A stretch of DNA of 64,000 bases, taken from a bacterium SCSIO 12741 (GTDB lineage: Bacteria; Bacteroidota; Bacteroidia; Flavobacteriales_G; Salibacteraceae). Each line of letters opens with the position of its first letter. The first letter of the stretch is position 1. The stretch is from assembly GCA_024398055.1 (NCBI GenBank), contig CP073749.1, positions 1,922,594 to 1,986,593 of the forward strand, written 5' to 3'. Position numbers and translations under genes: made by a program. This document shows, piece by piece, positions 15,538 through 27,300 of this stretch. The notes under the pieces were generated by a model. It saw only the letters and a program-made list of their open reading frames with translations. It was not told where the DNA came from and ran no database searches.

Positions 15538-18513
15538 ATGTTTCTTAGATTACCCCTTACCCTTTTTGGAGTGCTATGCAGCTTGTGTTTATGGTGCCAG
15601 TCCATTCAGCATTGGACCGAACATGAGCAGCTTTCCGACCGTGCCGTCAATGCGGGATTGCAGGGAAGTGATGGGTTTATCTGGCTGGCTACCTGGAACG
15701 GTCTCGATCGATTTGATGGCTACGAATTTCAGCGTTTCGGAAGAAACACAGAGGTTGCCCTTTCTTCCAACTATGTGAATGACCTGGTTGAAGATCAGGA
15801 TTCCATCCTTTGGTTGGCCACTGAAGATGGGATCAATGCTTTAGACCTTCGATCTTACACTTTGAAGGTTTATTTTCCTAAGTCCATTAGCGGTAGCCAG
15901 CGATTTGTTTCAATTCATTGCTCACAAGATGGAACCGTATGGGCGGCCAATCAACTCGGTGATTTGTTTGCCTGGACCGAGGGGCGATCGTTTGAAAATG
16001 TGACCAACCCGAGTGACTCTTTGGGATCTTTTGGCTCCGGGGCCATCTTAGCTGATGACGGAAAATACCTGTGGTTAGGTACGGAGGCCAATGGATGTTT
16101 TCAGGTGGATTTGAAATCCAGGGGCATCCACAAAGCCCATTTGCAAAATACCTTTTGGAAAGTTTGGAATTTGGGAAATACCTCGGGTGGAGACATCCTG
16201 ATTCATGTCGAGAATCAATCCTTTTTATACGATCCTACCGGAGACACTTTGGTGCCGAAAAATTGGCCTGTCCCAGAGTCGGTTTATCAAAACTATGTGG
16301 ATTATAAAGGAGATCAATGGATTATTGGTGAAGAGCGAAAGCAGATTTGGAAATTGGATGGTCAGGGCGAAATGGAGCGCCTGGAAATTGGGCAGTTTGA
16401 CCCGGGAAGCAATGTCCATTTTTTTCAGTTTTTCGAAGACCATTCACACAACCTTTGGATGTGTTCCAACAACGGTCTTTTTAAAGTAACCAACGAATCC
16501 ACCCGATTTCGAGCCCGGTATGGTTTAGGTGATTCGGCTATGAACAACCCCATACCAAGTTATCGAGGTTTTTATGAAGACACCAACGGAGATCTCTACT
16601 TCTGCAGCTATGGTGGACTTTATGTCTGCCGCCAGGGGGCTCGGAAGGCCCAGAAAATGATTCCCAACACCTCTTACGGTTTCTACACACTGTTACCTCA
16701 TACTTTAGACTCCCTTTGGCTGATTACCGAGGGAAATGGAGTGATGAGCGTGCACAAACAAAACTTTGGATACACGACCTACCTCCATCCGCTTTCAGAC
16801 CAGTATCGGCACAAGTATCAGTATTTCATTGCTGGGTTTGAAGACCCCAAGGATGGAACATTTTGGTTGGCCGGTTATTCTGGTGTGCAAGGATTTGATC
16901 CCGTTCGGAGAAAGTTTTTTGATCGACCCGTGGTATTGGATGGTAAGGACCACAGTCAATTTCGTATCAAACAGTTTTTTGTTTCTTCCGACCAGCATCT
17001 TTGGTTGGCTGGTGCCGAGGGACTTGTAGAATTGGATGAGAACCGAAAACCTATTCGATGGATGCAATCCGGAGCCCAGGACTATGGAATTCTAAATGGA
17101 AATGAGATCAATTCGATTGGAGAAGGGAAGGATGGTAGCATTTGGATAGGGCAGGCCGATGGTGGGGTAGACCGCCTGAATCGGGAAACAGGAGAAGTAA
17201 CCAATTATTCTAAAGAAAGCGGACTCTGCGATAATAAAGTCGGGGCACTTTTGATTGATGGGAATGGCCATGTATGGGTCGCTACGAATTTTGGACTTTC
17301 GGTCATTCATCCGGAAGAAAACCTAATCTTCAACTATTACGGAGATGATGGTTTGGCCCACAATGAATTCAATCATGGTTCGGCGCTGCTACTCAGATCG
17401 GGGCAGTTGCTTTTCGGTGGGGTGGATGGAGTGAGCCTATGTCAGCCCTTGGATACCCTGGACCAACCGCAAACCCACATTCTTTTATCCAGTGCCGAAT
17501 ACTTCAACGAGTCGGATAGCCTGGTGCGCCTTTTTGGTCGAACCAATATTGCGTCTGGAATTAGTTTACCGGCCAACAATCAGCACCTGAACATTCGTTT
17601 TGCTTATACCGATTTCCTAAGAATTGGAAGAAATGTGTATACCTACAAACTGGAAGGCTACGACAAGGATTGGAGCTTTTTGGGTACCCAAAATCAAGTG
17701 CGTTTTGCCTCTCTTCCTGCTGGCGATTACAACTTGATTGTGAGAGGGGCTGGCTCCAAAGGATCTTGGAGCAAGGAGGAAGTTGTAATCCCCATTCATG
17801 TGGCTCAAATCTTTTACAAATCGCCGTGGTTTATTCTTGCTGTTTTGGCCCTGTTTGCTTCCATTGCTTGGTACATTGTGCGTCAACGCCTGGAAAAATA
17901 CAAGGAACTGGCTCAGATGCGTATTCACATTTCCTCTGATTTGCACGATGATGTGGGCTCTGTACTTACCCGGGTGGCCATGCAGGCTGAATTTATTGAA
18001 GATGAAGTGAGTCCCGAACAGAAGCCGGTATTAATTGGAATAGTGGAAAGCTGTAGAACGGCCTTATCCAATATGCGTGATGTGGTTTGGAGTATCGATG
18101 CCCGGAATCTGGATGTGGTCAGCCTCTTTGATAAAATCAATGAGCATACCACACGAATGTTTGAGAATAGTCAATTTACGGCAGCAGTTCATTTGGATAA
18201 GGGATTGGAAACCATTCCTCTAAATCCAACCGAGAAGAAGGAGTTATTCTTTATTTTTAAAGAATCGGTCCACAATATCCTACGGCACTCGAATGGAGAT
18301 CAGGTACATGTTCATGTACATCACGATGGAAAATTCCTGGAGCTCTCTATTTTTGATAACGGTAGCCTGGATGCAAATCAGGGAAAGGCAGGCAGCGGAT
18401 TAAAGAATATGGAAATGAGGGCCGAAAGTATTGGAGCCCAATTGTCCATTTCCACCGAAAAGGGATTCGAGGTCAAGGTTGCCAAACAAATTCGCCGCAG
18501 TTGGTGGAACTAA
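15538..18513 (+). CDS. Two-component regulator-propeller sensor histidine kinase
   Basis: This 991-residue sensor has a signal peptide (cleavage near residue 21), a long periplasmic double propeller made of Reg_prop repeats (DGFIWLATWNGLDRFDG, DSILWLATEDGINALD, GSIWIGQADGGVDRLN), a Y_Y_Y domain (YTYKLEGYDKDWSFLG), and one transmembrane helix at about 763-783. A HisKA_3 dimerisation domain follows, with the phosphorylated His at residue 803 in SSDLHDDVGSVL. A HATPase domain completes it (FIFKESVHNILRHS; DNGS...GSGLKNM). It should detect an extracellular ligand, possibly a glycan as in Bacteroides hybrid sensors, and phosphorylate the NarL-type regulator encoded 10 bases downstream. Confidence 0.92.
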   Translation: MFLRLPLTLFGVLCSLCLWCQSIQHWTEHEQLSDRAVNAGLQGSDGFIWLATWNGLDRFDGYEFQRFGRNTEVALSSNYVNDLVEDQDSILWLATEDGINALDLRSYTLKVYFPKSISGSQRFVSIHCSQDGTVWAANQLGDLFAWTEGRSFENVTNPSDSLGSFGSGAILADDGKYLWLGTEANGCFQVDLKSRGIHKAHLQNTFWKVWNLGNTSGGDILIHVENQSFLYDPTGDTLVPKNWPVPESVYQNYVDYKGDQWIIGEERKQIWKLDGQGEMERLEIGQFDPGSNVHFFQFFEDHSHNLWMCSNNGLFKVTNESTRFRARYGLGDSAMNNPIPSYRGFYEDTNGDLYFCSYGGLYVCRQGARKAQKMIPNTSYGFYTLLPHTLDSLWLITEGNGVMSVHKQNFGYTTYLHPLSDQYRHKYQYFIAGFEDPKDGTFWLAGYSGVQGFDPVRRKFFDRPVVLDGKDHSQFRIKQFFVSSDQHLWLAGAEGLVELDENRKPIRWMQSGAQDYGILNGNEINSIGEGKDGSIWIGQADGGVDRLNRETGEVTNYSKESGLCDNKVGALLIDGNGHVWVATNFGLSVIHPEENLIFNYYGDDGLAHNEFNHGSALLLRSGQLLFGGVDGVSLCQPLDTLDQPQTHILLSSAEYFNESDSLVRLFGRTNIASGISLPANNQHLNIRFAYTDFLRIGRNVYTYKLEGYDKDWSFLGTQNQVRFASLPAGDYNLIVRGAGSKGSWSKEEVVIPIHVAQIFYKSPWFILAVLALFASIAWYIVRQRLEKYKELAQMRIHISSDLHDDVGSVLTRVAMQAEFIEDEVSPEQKPVLIGIVESCRTALSNMRDVVWSIDARNLDVVSLFDKINEHTTRMFENSQFTAAVHLDKGLETIPLNPTEKKELFFIFKESVHNILRHSNGDQVHVHVHHDGKFLELSIFDNGSLDANQGKAGSGLKNMEMRAESIGAQLSISTEKGFEVKVAKQIRRSWWN

Positions 18514-18523
18514 AAAGAGCAGG

Positions 18524-19144
18524 ATGAATCTAATCATTGTTGAAGACGACGCCGGTATTCGGGATACCTTGCACAGATACCTCGAACGAGACACCGATCA
18601 TTTTGAGTTGATCTCCAGCCATGAGAGCATGGAAATGCTGTTTCAAAATGCACCGGACTTTACGCCCAATATCGTTGTATTGGATATCAACCTTCCCGGA
18701 ATTTCGGGCATCGAAGGTATTGGTGAGGTAAAGAAAAAATGGCCCGAGGCTGAGGTGGTAATTGTATCTGCCTTGACGGACAGCGAAAGCATTTTCAAGG
18801 CCATCTGTTCAGGCGCATCGGGATACATCGATAAAGAAATCTCACTGAGCAAAATCAAAGAATCCTTACTCTCTCTGAAAGAGGGAGGATCTCCCATTAC
18901 CCCATCCATAGCACGTAAAGTGTTTGACTATTTTCAACCGTCCAACCACGTCGAAGAGGGCCTGACCGACCGTGAAAAAGATATCGTTAGAGGAATTGTC
19001 GATGGCTTAAGCTACAAGCTCATTGCCGATCGTTTGGATATCTCCATCGATACTGTCCGCAAATACATTCGCCGGGTGTATCGAAAATTGGAAATCAACA
19101 GCAAAGGCGAACTCATAGCTCGCTACCACAAGTCTCGAATCTAA
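18524..19144 (+). CDS. NarL/FixJ-family response regulator
   Basis: The ATG at 18524 gives 206 residues beginning with the receiver hallmark LIIVEDD. An in-frame upstream ATG at 18431 lies inside the kinase gene and is rejected. The receiver has the phospho-acceptor Asp54 (VVLDINLPG), Ser82 and Lys104 (GYIDKEIS). The C-terminal LuxR-type HTH (LTDREKDIVRGIVDG, then DRLDISIDTVRKYIRRVYRKL) spans about 140-200. It is the cognate partner of the propeller kinase. Its stop interlocks with that of the convergent AarF gene in the tetramer CTAA. Confidence 0.92.
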   Translation: MNLIIVEDDAGIRDTLHRYLERDTDHFELISSHESMEMLFQNAPDFTPNIVVLDINLPGISGIEGIGEVKKKWPEAEVVIVSALTDSESIFKAICSGASGYIDKEISLSKIKESLLSLKEGGSPITPSIARKVFDYFQPSNHVEEGLTDREKDIVRGIVDGLSYKLIADRLDISIDTVRKYIRRVYRKLEINSKGELIARYHKSRI

Positions 19145-20472
19145 ACCACCTGAAAAGGCATAAAGTTCTTGCGAATTTCATCTCCCCGTGGAGTGATCAC
19201 AGCTTGAATTTGATGCAATAGGTTGTACAAACCGAAGTAAGTTCGGTTGATGTAAATACCGTGTTGCGATCCTCGGGCAGCATTGGTTTTTCTGAACTTC
19301 TTATCCTTTGAAATCTCTTCACCCAAGTTGAAAATGGAGCCGAAGAATTCCTTGTCTCCAAAATCGAATACCTCTTCCGAAAAGGGGCGTCCAATGAGCC
19401 TTACCATTTTGGTGAAGATACTGAGCAAATACCTTTTTTCCTCATCCGTATCTGATGGGAGGAAAAATTCCAGTTCCTCCAACAAAGCTTCAAATCGTTT
19501 TTGATCTTCAACCAAACCCGGCTCCATGGATTGGAAGTAGGGATAGTAAAATTCCTCGGGAATTTCCTTCACACACCCAAAGTCGATGATGCCCAGGTCC
19601 CCGTTTTCAGTGACGATAAAGTTTCCTGGGTGCGGATCGGCGTGCACAATTTTAAGTTCGTGCATCTGAAAGTTGTAGAAGTCCCACAGCCTTTGACCCA
19701 TCTCGTTGCGTTCCTCTTGAGAAGGATTGGTTTCAATCCATTCGCTGAGGTGAATACCGTCAATCCAGTCCATGGTGATAACCCGTTTACTGGAAAAATC
19801 GGCGTAGTATTTTGGAAAAACCAGGTTGCTGAAATGAGAGCACTTTTCACTCAACTCCACCGATCTTTTGAGCTCCAACTCATAGTCGGTTTCCTCCAAA
19901 AGCCGGGTTTCAACTTCCTGCATGTACTTGTCTAAATCTTTGGCCTTGATGTTCATAATGCGCATGGCAATGGGTTTCGCCATTTTCAAGTCGCTGCTCA
20001 CGCTATCCGCCACGCCTGGGTATTGCACCTTTACGGCAAACTCTTTTCCATCAATCGTTGCTTTGTGAACCTGTCCAATGGATGCTGCATTCACCGCATT
20101 TCTCGAAAAGGAATCGAACAATTCATCCGGATTTTTCCCAAAAAAACGCCGAAAGGTTTTAACCACCAGCGGATAGGAAAGGGGCGGGGCATTGTACTGG
20201 GCCATCTGAAATTTTTGAGTGTAGGCTCTTGGCAGTACATTCTCATCCATCGACATCATTTGGGCTACCTTGAGGGCGCTTCCTTTCAGTTGGGATAATG
20301 AATTGTAAATGTCCTCCGCATTGGCCTCATCCAATTCACTCCTTTCAGTAGATGGATCCACCATTTTTTTGGCGTAGTACTTAATGACGTTGCCACCAAT
20401 TTTTGCTCCCGTTCCTAAGAACCGGGAAGCACGTTGCATTTTGGAGACGGGAATTTTGTGCTGTTCCTTCAT
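19141..20472 (-). CDS. AarF/ABC1/UbiB-family atypical kinase
   Basis: This 443-residue protein has the ABC1 family landmarks: a KxGQ-like motif degenerate in the segment LKGSALKVAQMMSMDE, the VAIIK-equivalent lysine in FAVKVQYPGV, the catalytic loop HADPHPGNF and the metal-binding IDFG. UbiB/COQ8 proteins are unorthodox kinase-like ATPases that support quinone synthesis and lipid handling at membranes. No C-terminal transmembrane pair is apparent. It starts two bases after the stop of the TetR-family gene, so they form one operon. Its partner pathway cannot be read from the context. Confidence 0.88.
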   Translation of the reverse strand: MKEQHKIPVSKMQRASRFLGTGAKIGGNVIKYYAKKMVDPSTERSELDEANAEDIYNSLSQLKGSALKVAQMMSMDENVLPRAYTQKFQMAQYNAPPLSYPLVVKTFRRFFGKNPDELFDSFSRNAVNAASIGQVHKATIDGKEFAVKVQYPGVADSVSSDLKMAKPIAMRIMNIKAKDLDKYMQEVETRLLEETDYELELKRSVELSEKCSHFSNLVFPKYYADFSSKRVITMDWIDGIHLSEWIETNPSQEERNEMGQRLWDFYNFQMHELKIVHADPHPGNFIVTENGDLGIIDFGCVKEIPEEFYYPYFQSMEPGLVEDQKRFEALLEELEFFLPSDTDEEKRYLLSIFTKMVRLIGRPFSEEVFDFGDKEFFGSIFNLGEEISKDKKFRKTNAARGSQHGIYINRTYFGLYNLLHQIQAVITPRGDEIRKNFMPFQVV

Positions 20473-20474
20473 CG

Positions 20475-21124
20475 TTATCGGGATTGCATCAGAAATTTGG
20501 CGAGGTCGATCATGCTGTCTAAAGCAGACTCACCCAAGAGTTGAAAAGTCAGATTGACTGCTTTTTCTATGGCCGCATCCGTTTGTTCAAATTCGGCACT
20601 GTTGTCCTTGCACCAGAAGTCCAATACAAAGAGTAATTGTACCCAAATTCCTTTGTGGTATTGGTTGCCAATAAGTGGGCGATCCTTTACCTCTTTTTGT
20701 TCCATTCCTTCCGCTAGAAGACTTCCAGCATATTCCAGAAACTGTTCCTTGTAGCCACCAATCCAATGGGGGTGTGTGGTGTCTGCCTCAAAGCTTTTCG
20801 GCGTAGCTTGATATAGCTTCGGTATTTCAGCAATACTTCGAGGTGGGTAAAGTAGAAAGCCAGCAATTTTTCGCGGGCCGTAAACGAACCATAATTCTCA
20901 TCCTGGTTCAGCGTTTCGAGAGTCGTTTCCATCAGTCCGGTCCAGAGATCGCGTTCCAGGGATTCGAACGAAGAGAAAAAGGAATAAAACTCCGATTCAC
21001 TTAAGCCCAAAGATTCGGCGAAAGCAAATTCAGATCGAGGAGGAATACCCTCTCTTAATACATGATGAACAAAGGCTTCGGTGATTTTTTCGGCGGTCCA
21101 TTCGGACGTTGTTTCGGTAGCCAT
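20475..21124 (-). pseudogene. TetR-family regulator split by a 1-base frameshift
   Basis: The first frame (20714-21124, 136 residues) has a TetR-type HTH (AEKITEAFVHHVLREG, FAESLGLSESEFYSFFSSFE) and runs to RQTPHTP before reading into an off-frame tail. The downstream frame holds YKEQFLEYAGSLLAEG followed by MEQKEVKDRPLIGNQYHKG and the rest of the C-terminal domain to 20475. One extra base in the GGGGG run at 20768-20772 joins them as ...HTPHWIGGYKEQFLEY..., about 217 residues. The gene heads the operon with AarF and diverges from the giant adhesin. It is intact apart from this single base. Confidence 0.82.
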
Positions 21125-21296
21125 GATTTCGATTTTTATATGCTATACTAAGGTAACACCCAGGAGCCGAAAAGGTCAATTCTTTTAACCCTTTTTAGGG
21201 ATTCTCACCTGAGGACCGGTTTTTCCTTGATTTGGGCCGTAATCCTGATCCTTTCGGATTGAATTAGATTGCTGTTTATCAGCTTTTTAAATTCAT

Positions 21297-21314
21297 GGTA
21301 CATGGTTATGTACC
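21297..21314. promoter_or_regulatory. Inverted repeat upstream of the giant adhesin
   Basis: GGTACAT (21297-21303) and ATGTACC (21308-21314) are exact inverted arms around GGTT, 67 bases before the adhesin ATG, in the 256-base region shared with the divergent TetR gene. Position and symmetry suit a TetR-type operator. This is inference only. Confidence 0.4.
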
Positions 21315-21380
21315 TAACTTTTTGCATCCCACGCGAAAAGGTCCCTCTACTTTTAATTCTCGTTTTTCTAAAGACTGTTG

Positions 21381-24300
21381 ATGATGAAAACAAAAATTAC
21401 TTCGCTATTGTGTTTTGGAGCAGTTCTAATGGGACTGATGAGCTTCTTGCAGGTTCAAGCTCAATGCCCCGCTCCAACGGTTTCTGCAAATGGACCCACG
21501 ACCTTTAATCAAGGTGGGTCGGTAACTCTTACAGCATCGGCTTCTAACCAAAGTGATGCAGGAAATGCACTTAACTTCTATTCAAGCTATGTAACGGTTC
21601 CGCACAACAGTGTGTTTACCGCCATGGCAAACAGCATGACGATAGAAGCATGGATCTATCAAACCGACAACGTTAACAATGCGATTGTGGACAAGGGGAA
21701 CTACAACTTCTTGTTCATGGCCGGACCCAATGGACAATCTGGACTTGGGTTTTACAACACCAGCGGTGGCTGGACCTATGGAAGTGGGGTGGTGCCCACC
21801 AATCAATGGGTTCACGTGGCCATGACCTGGAATCAAAGTACGGGGTACATTTCTTTTTACCTCAATGGATCTTTGATGAGTACCCACTATAGAGGTGGAT
21901 CGCTTAACTACGATTCGGGTAACTTGAATATTGGTCGCCAAGACCCGGCAAGTTGCCAGTGTAATATAATGAGTGGACAGATCGATGAGTTGCGTCTTTG
22001 GAATGTGGCTCGATCAGGATCGCAAATTGCGAGTGATTATTCCACCAGCATCAATCCGGCAACAAGTGGATTGGTGGCCTATTGGAAATTTAATGAAACC
22101 AGTGGTTCTTCTACTTATGATGCAACGTCCAATGGAAACACCGGTACCCTGGGAGGGAATTCACGGGTTAGTTCTTCGGCCAGTGTGTCCAACAAACCCG
22201 TTTCTTACTCTTGGTCCAATGGGAATAGCGGGTCTTCAACTACTATTTCTACCTCAGGTTCCTATACGGCTACAGCTACCTATTCCAATGGTTGCACAAG
22301 CAGTGCCTCGGCTGCTACTTCGGTAAATGTAATCACTGAAAATGCCCTTCACTTCGACGGGGTCAATGACTATGTAAATATTGGAAATCATTCCTCCTTA
22401 AATATTAATCAGGCCATCACCGTAGAAGCTTGGGTGAAGCCTAACAGCACTTCTTCTGAAGGTCCCGTTCTATTTAATGGCGGTGGCTGGGGAATTCCTG
22501 GATACGCGATGCACTTTTATCGCGGAAATGTTCGAGTAGAGCTTAATTCTGGTTCTGGCGGAAAGGCAGTAGACAATCCTTATAGCTTAACGGGTTGGCA
22601 TCACATCGCGTTTACTTTCGATGCTTCAACCGATAAAATTCTCTTTTATGTGGATGGGGTTCTTCAACCCGTTCAAGGGACCTGGTCGGGAACCATGGGA
22701 ACCTATAATGGAAGTGGAATAATTGGAGCTTACCTGGGCGGTAGTCAATCTTATTTTGATGGCGCCATAGATGAGTTGAGGATTTGGAATTATGCACGCT
22801 GCGGCGCTGAGATTAACCACACCAAAAATTGCTACCTCAATGGCAATGAATCCGGCTTGGTGGCCTACTATAAAATGGACCAAGGCGTGGCCAATGGAGC
22901 TAACGGTTCAATCGGCACCTTGACCGATGAGTTGGGGAACAGTAACGGAACCCTTTACAATATGGCCAAGTCTGGAAGTTCGTCCAACTTCGTTAGTGGA
23001 AGTGGAACATCCGGAACCTGCACCGCCTATTCCTTGGCTGTGAATGCAGGAAACGATATTACTATTCAAGAAGGCCAAGCCGTTACTCTTACCGGAAGCG
23101 GAGCAACCAGCTATTCCTGGAATAATGGAGTGGTAAACGGAGTTCCTTTTTACCCAACATCCACCCAAACGTACACCGTGACAGGCTCGGCCAATGGTTG
23201 CTCAGCCACTGATCAGGTAACCGTAACCGTATTGCCGAACAATGCTTTGAATTTTGACGGGATCAATGATTACGTTCAACTGGGCTCGGCTCTAACTTAC
23301 GGTTCAAGTAGCCTTACAGCAGAGTTTTGGGTTCGCGTACCTAAAATTGGTCAAGGTAATTTGGTCAATAATGAACGAGTAGGAATCCTGATGGGTAACT
23401 ACAGCTCCAACCCGAACCAGAATTTTGAAATTCACGCCCAAGGCCAAGTGAGAATCTATTGGAACAACGGGCAGATTAATGCTTTCGGAACCAAAGATCT
23501 AAGGGATAACAAATGGCACCGTCTGACTTTTGTTCGAGATAAATCGGCTAATCGTTTTTACGCTTACATCGATGGTGTTTTGGAAATTAATCATGGAACG
23601 GCTGGTTCAGACATTAACCTCACTTCAACGCCCCGAATCGGCGGTGACCGCAGAAATTCTTCGGGCGGACCATCCTTCCACGGATGGATGGATGAAGTAA
23701 GAATCTACAACTATGCCATGAACGCCGGTCAAGTTGCCAATAAAGCCTGTGTGCTCAATGGAAACGAACCTGGGTTGATCCACCATTACACCTTTAACAA
23801 TGGTACTGCCAATGGAAACAACGCAGGAGTAACTGCCGTTGTCGATCAGGCAGGAAACAACAATGGAACCCTAATCCAATTCGGACTCAATGGATCGGCC
23901 TCAAACTGGACTTCCAGCGGAACGTGTAACAGCGACCCTATCGCGGTGGCAGGTTCTGATCAATCGGTTCCGGTTTCTGCCGTTTCATGTTCGGCAAACG
24001 TAACTCTGAACGGTAGCGGATCTTCAGATCCGGAAGGTCAGGCCTTGACCTACGAATGGAAAAATGGATCAAGCGTGATTGGAACATCAGCTTCCATATC
24101 CGTGACTCCAGGCTTAGGTACTCATACCTATGTACTTACCGTATTTGATGTTCACGGAGCTTGCTCCATGGATACCATGCAGGTGACCGTTTCGGATAAC
24201 ACCGCACCTACCATGGCAGCCAGTAACGTAACGGTTTATCTGGATGGAAACGGCTCTGCTTCGATTACTACAGCAGACGTTGACAATGGATCCTCTGATA

Positions 24301-27300
24301 ATTGTGGCCTTGCGTCATTGGCCCTGAGTCAGACCAATTTTTCTTGTGCAGATGTAGGCTCTGGATCCACATTGGGAACCAGTTCTTCTAATCCGGGTCT
24401 CGATTGTGCGACCATTAAGAAAACAGATTCTTCAGCCACCGACGGAACCTACTGGATCGATCCTGACGGAACTGGAGGAGCAGCACCTTACCAGTGCTAC
24501 TGTGACATGACTACCGATGGTGGTGGTTGGATGCTGGTAGCTCACCAAAAAAATACTGGAGCCTTTGCTCCCTATAACTCCAATCTTAGCCCCACATTTA
24601 ACTACGGAACCTACGTGGCCGACCCTAAGGCCAGCACCGATTTCTACCGGAGCTATTCCAACGTTAGTCATGATCAATTGATGTTTGCCAGTGGAGACAA
24701 CGCCAAGTGGTTGGTTTTGGATCCTACCTGCGCCCGGGCCGTAACCGGAACGCAGTCACCAAACTGTCAGGTTATCGCCTCAGGTGGAACCGGAATTACC
24801 GCTGGTGGATATACCAATGTGCTATTCAGATCATCGCAACCTGAAGACCCATGGATTGGTGGTGAAGGTTCTCACTCGAACAACATATTTAACGGTATGC
24901 TCTGGGGTGAAAATGGCTGGGGTCCTGGTACCCACGGTTCCTATAAAAATGCGCACCAGGGTTTGAACCTTTTTGTAAGAAATTCTCAAGCCACGGCAGC
25001 CTCAGGTGCTGGCGGCGTATCCGTTACTTTAACCGGTACAGACAACAGTGGAAATACTGCTTCGGCAACAGCCATTGTAGACGTAAAAGATACCACTGCG
25101 CCCAATTTGACTACTCAAAATACAACCCTGTATTTGGATGCGAATGGTCAGGCCACTTTGGCTTCAACCGATGTAGTTAGTTCGTCCAGCGACAACTGTG
25201 GTAACCCCACATTATCCTTGAGTCAATCGGCATTTACCTGTGCCGATGCAGGAGGAGACCCCGTGGATCAAAGTCAGCCCAGCGGATGGTTCCTGGCTGG
25301 TGGATTTAGAGGAGCCGGACAAAGCTTTAAGGCAGGTCAAACAGGGCCTCTCACCGATATTGAGATCATGGCTCGGATACATCCTTCCAATGTGACTTGT
25401 ACGCTTGAATTGCGCACCGGGTCAAATCCAGTGGGAGGGACGCTATTGGCATCTGCTCCAGTTGCCTTGACCACAACCGTGACTACGTACAAAGTAAACT
25501 TCCCAACTCCGGCTGTAGTAACGGCGGGTCAGAATTATGTATGGGTGGTGAAAAACGGGTCTCCAAGTGGATTGGTGTACTTCCACAACGATTTGGGCAA
25601 TCCTTACCCAGATGGTGACTTGATTCAAGAAATCAGCGGTTCATGGAACCCTAATTCCAATGTTGATGCTTATTTCAAAACCTTCGTTTCCACGGCAAAA
25701 ACAGTTTCTGTAACGGCAACCGATGCCCAGGGTAACACAGCCACATCCACAGCTGATGTTTCCATCCTGGATACTTTGGCGCCGGTCGTTCAACCTCAGA
25801 ATTTAACCGTGTACTTGGGTGCCGATGGTACGGCCACGATTTCGGCCGGCGACGTGAGCACCACCAGTGACAATTGCAGTGTAGTTAGTGTAACCCTTAG
25901 CGATACCGCTTTTGATTGCAGTGATGCAGGGGTTCATACCGTAACAATCACGGCTACCGACGCCTCTGGAAATGTAGGAACAGGTCAAGCCACAGTTACC
26001 GTCATTGACAACGTGCCACCACAAGCCTCGGCAAATGATTTGACCGTTTATCTGGATGCCAATGGTTCTGCTTCAGTGACCGTGAATGATGTAGATAGCA
26101 ACTCTACGGATAACTGTTCAATAGCTTCGCGAACATTGTCGGTAACGTCTTTTGGGTGTAGCGATGTTTCCACCGGAAATTCAAGTGCTGGATCGCCAAA
26201 TGGATTGTACTTCCCAAGTGCTTTCAAGCTCCACAGCATGAATAATAATGGTACTGGTTTCAGCACCCCTGTAACCAATGGCGGCCAATATATGAGCGGA
26301 GCAGCTTACGATATTTCAACGAACAAATTGTACTGGATTGATGCTTCTTCGAAGAGGTTGATGAAGTCCGATCAAAACGGAGCAAACCAGGTAACGCTGG
26401 TTTCTTCAGGAATGGGAAGTCCTCGTGACGTAGCCATTGATCCGGATGGACAATATGTTTATTTCAGTGACTACGGAGGGCAATACATTAAACGGGTGAA
26501 TACCGACGGGACAGGACTTACTACCCTGGCTTCTGGATCTGCCGTTCGTCCACTGGGTATTTACCTGGATCGGGTAAATAACCATATCTATTGGGCTGAT
26601 TTGGGATCTGGATCCATCAAAAGAATGAGCACCAACGGTACAGGAATTACCACCGTCGTTTCCGGTCAGGGTGATTGCCGCGATGTTGCTTTTGATGCTG
26701 CTACTTCAACCCTATACTGGAATAGAGGAAATCAAGGCCGTATTTATAAAAAAGTGGGTGCCGGAAGCGTAACTACTTTGGTGAGCGGATTGGTTCAGCC
26801 TTACGGTGTTTTCTTCAATGATGGAGATGGTAAAATCTATTTCACCGAAACATCCGGTGCACAGCGGGTAAGTGTTATTAATGCAAATGGTACCGGTAAA
26901 ACGGTTTTGAAGACAGGATTGAATAACCCGGTATACATTTCGGTTGGACAGGCTGCCAGCTCTTCTTCTTCAGGCGTGTCAACGGTACTCACCGTGACCG
27001 ATGTTGCTGGAAACAGTTCAACAGCAACTTCCATCGTTACCGTTTTAGATACCATTGCTCCAAGCGTTTCTTGTCAACCCGACACCTTGCTGTTAACTGC
27101 AAGTGGAACCGTTTCAAATTCGGCTAATGACTTGGTAGCCTCATCTTCGGATAACTGCGGAGTTGCCAGTATTTCGGCCAGTAAAACAACATTTACTACG
27201 GCTGACGTGGGTGATAATTCTGTGGTAGTTACAGTAACCGATAGCTCTGGTAATTCGACTACCTGTACCGCAAACGTTTATGTAATTGAGCCTGCACCTG

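Noticed and set aside
18431-18523. N-terminal extension of the NarL-type response regulator
   Set aside because: The extension lies inside the kinase gene in another frame. The receiver domain begins at the ATG at 18524, which follows an AG-rich spacer.
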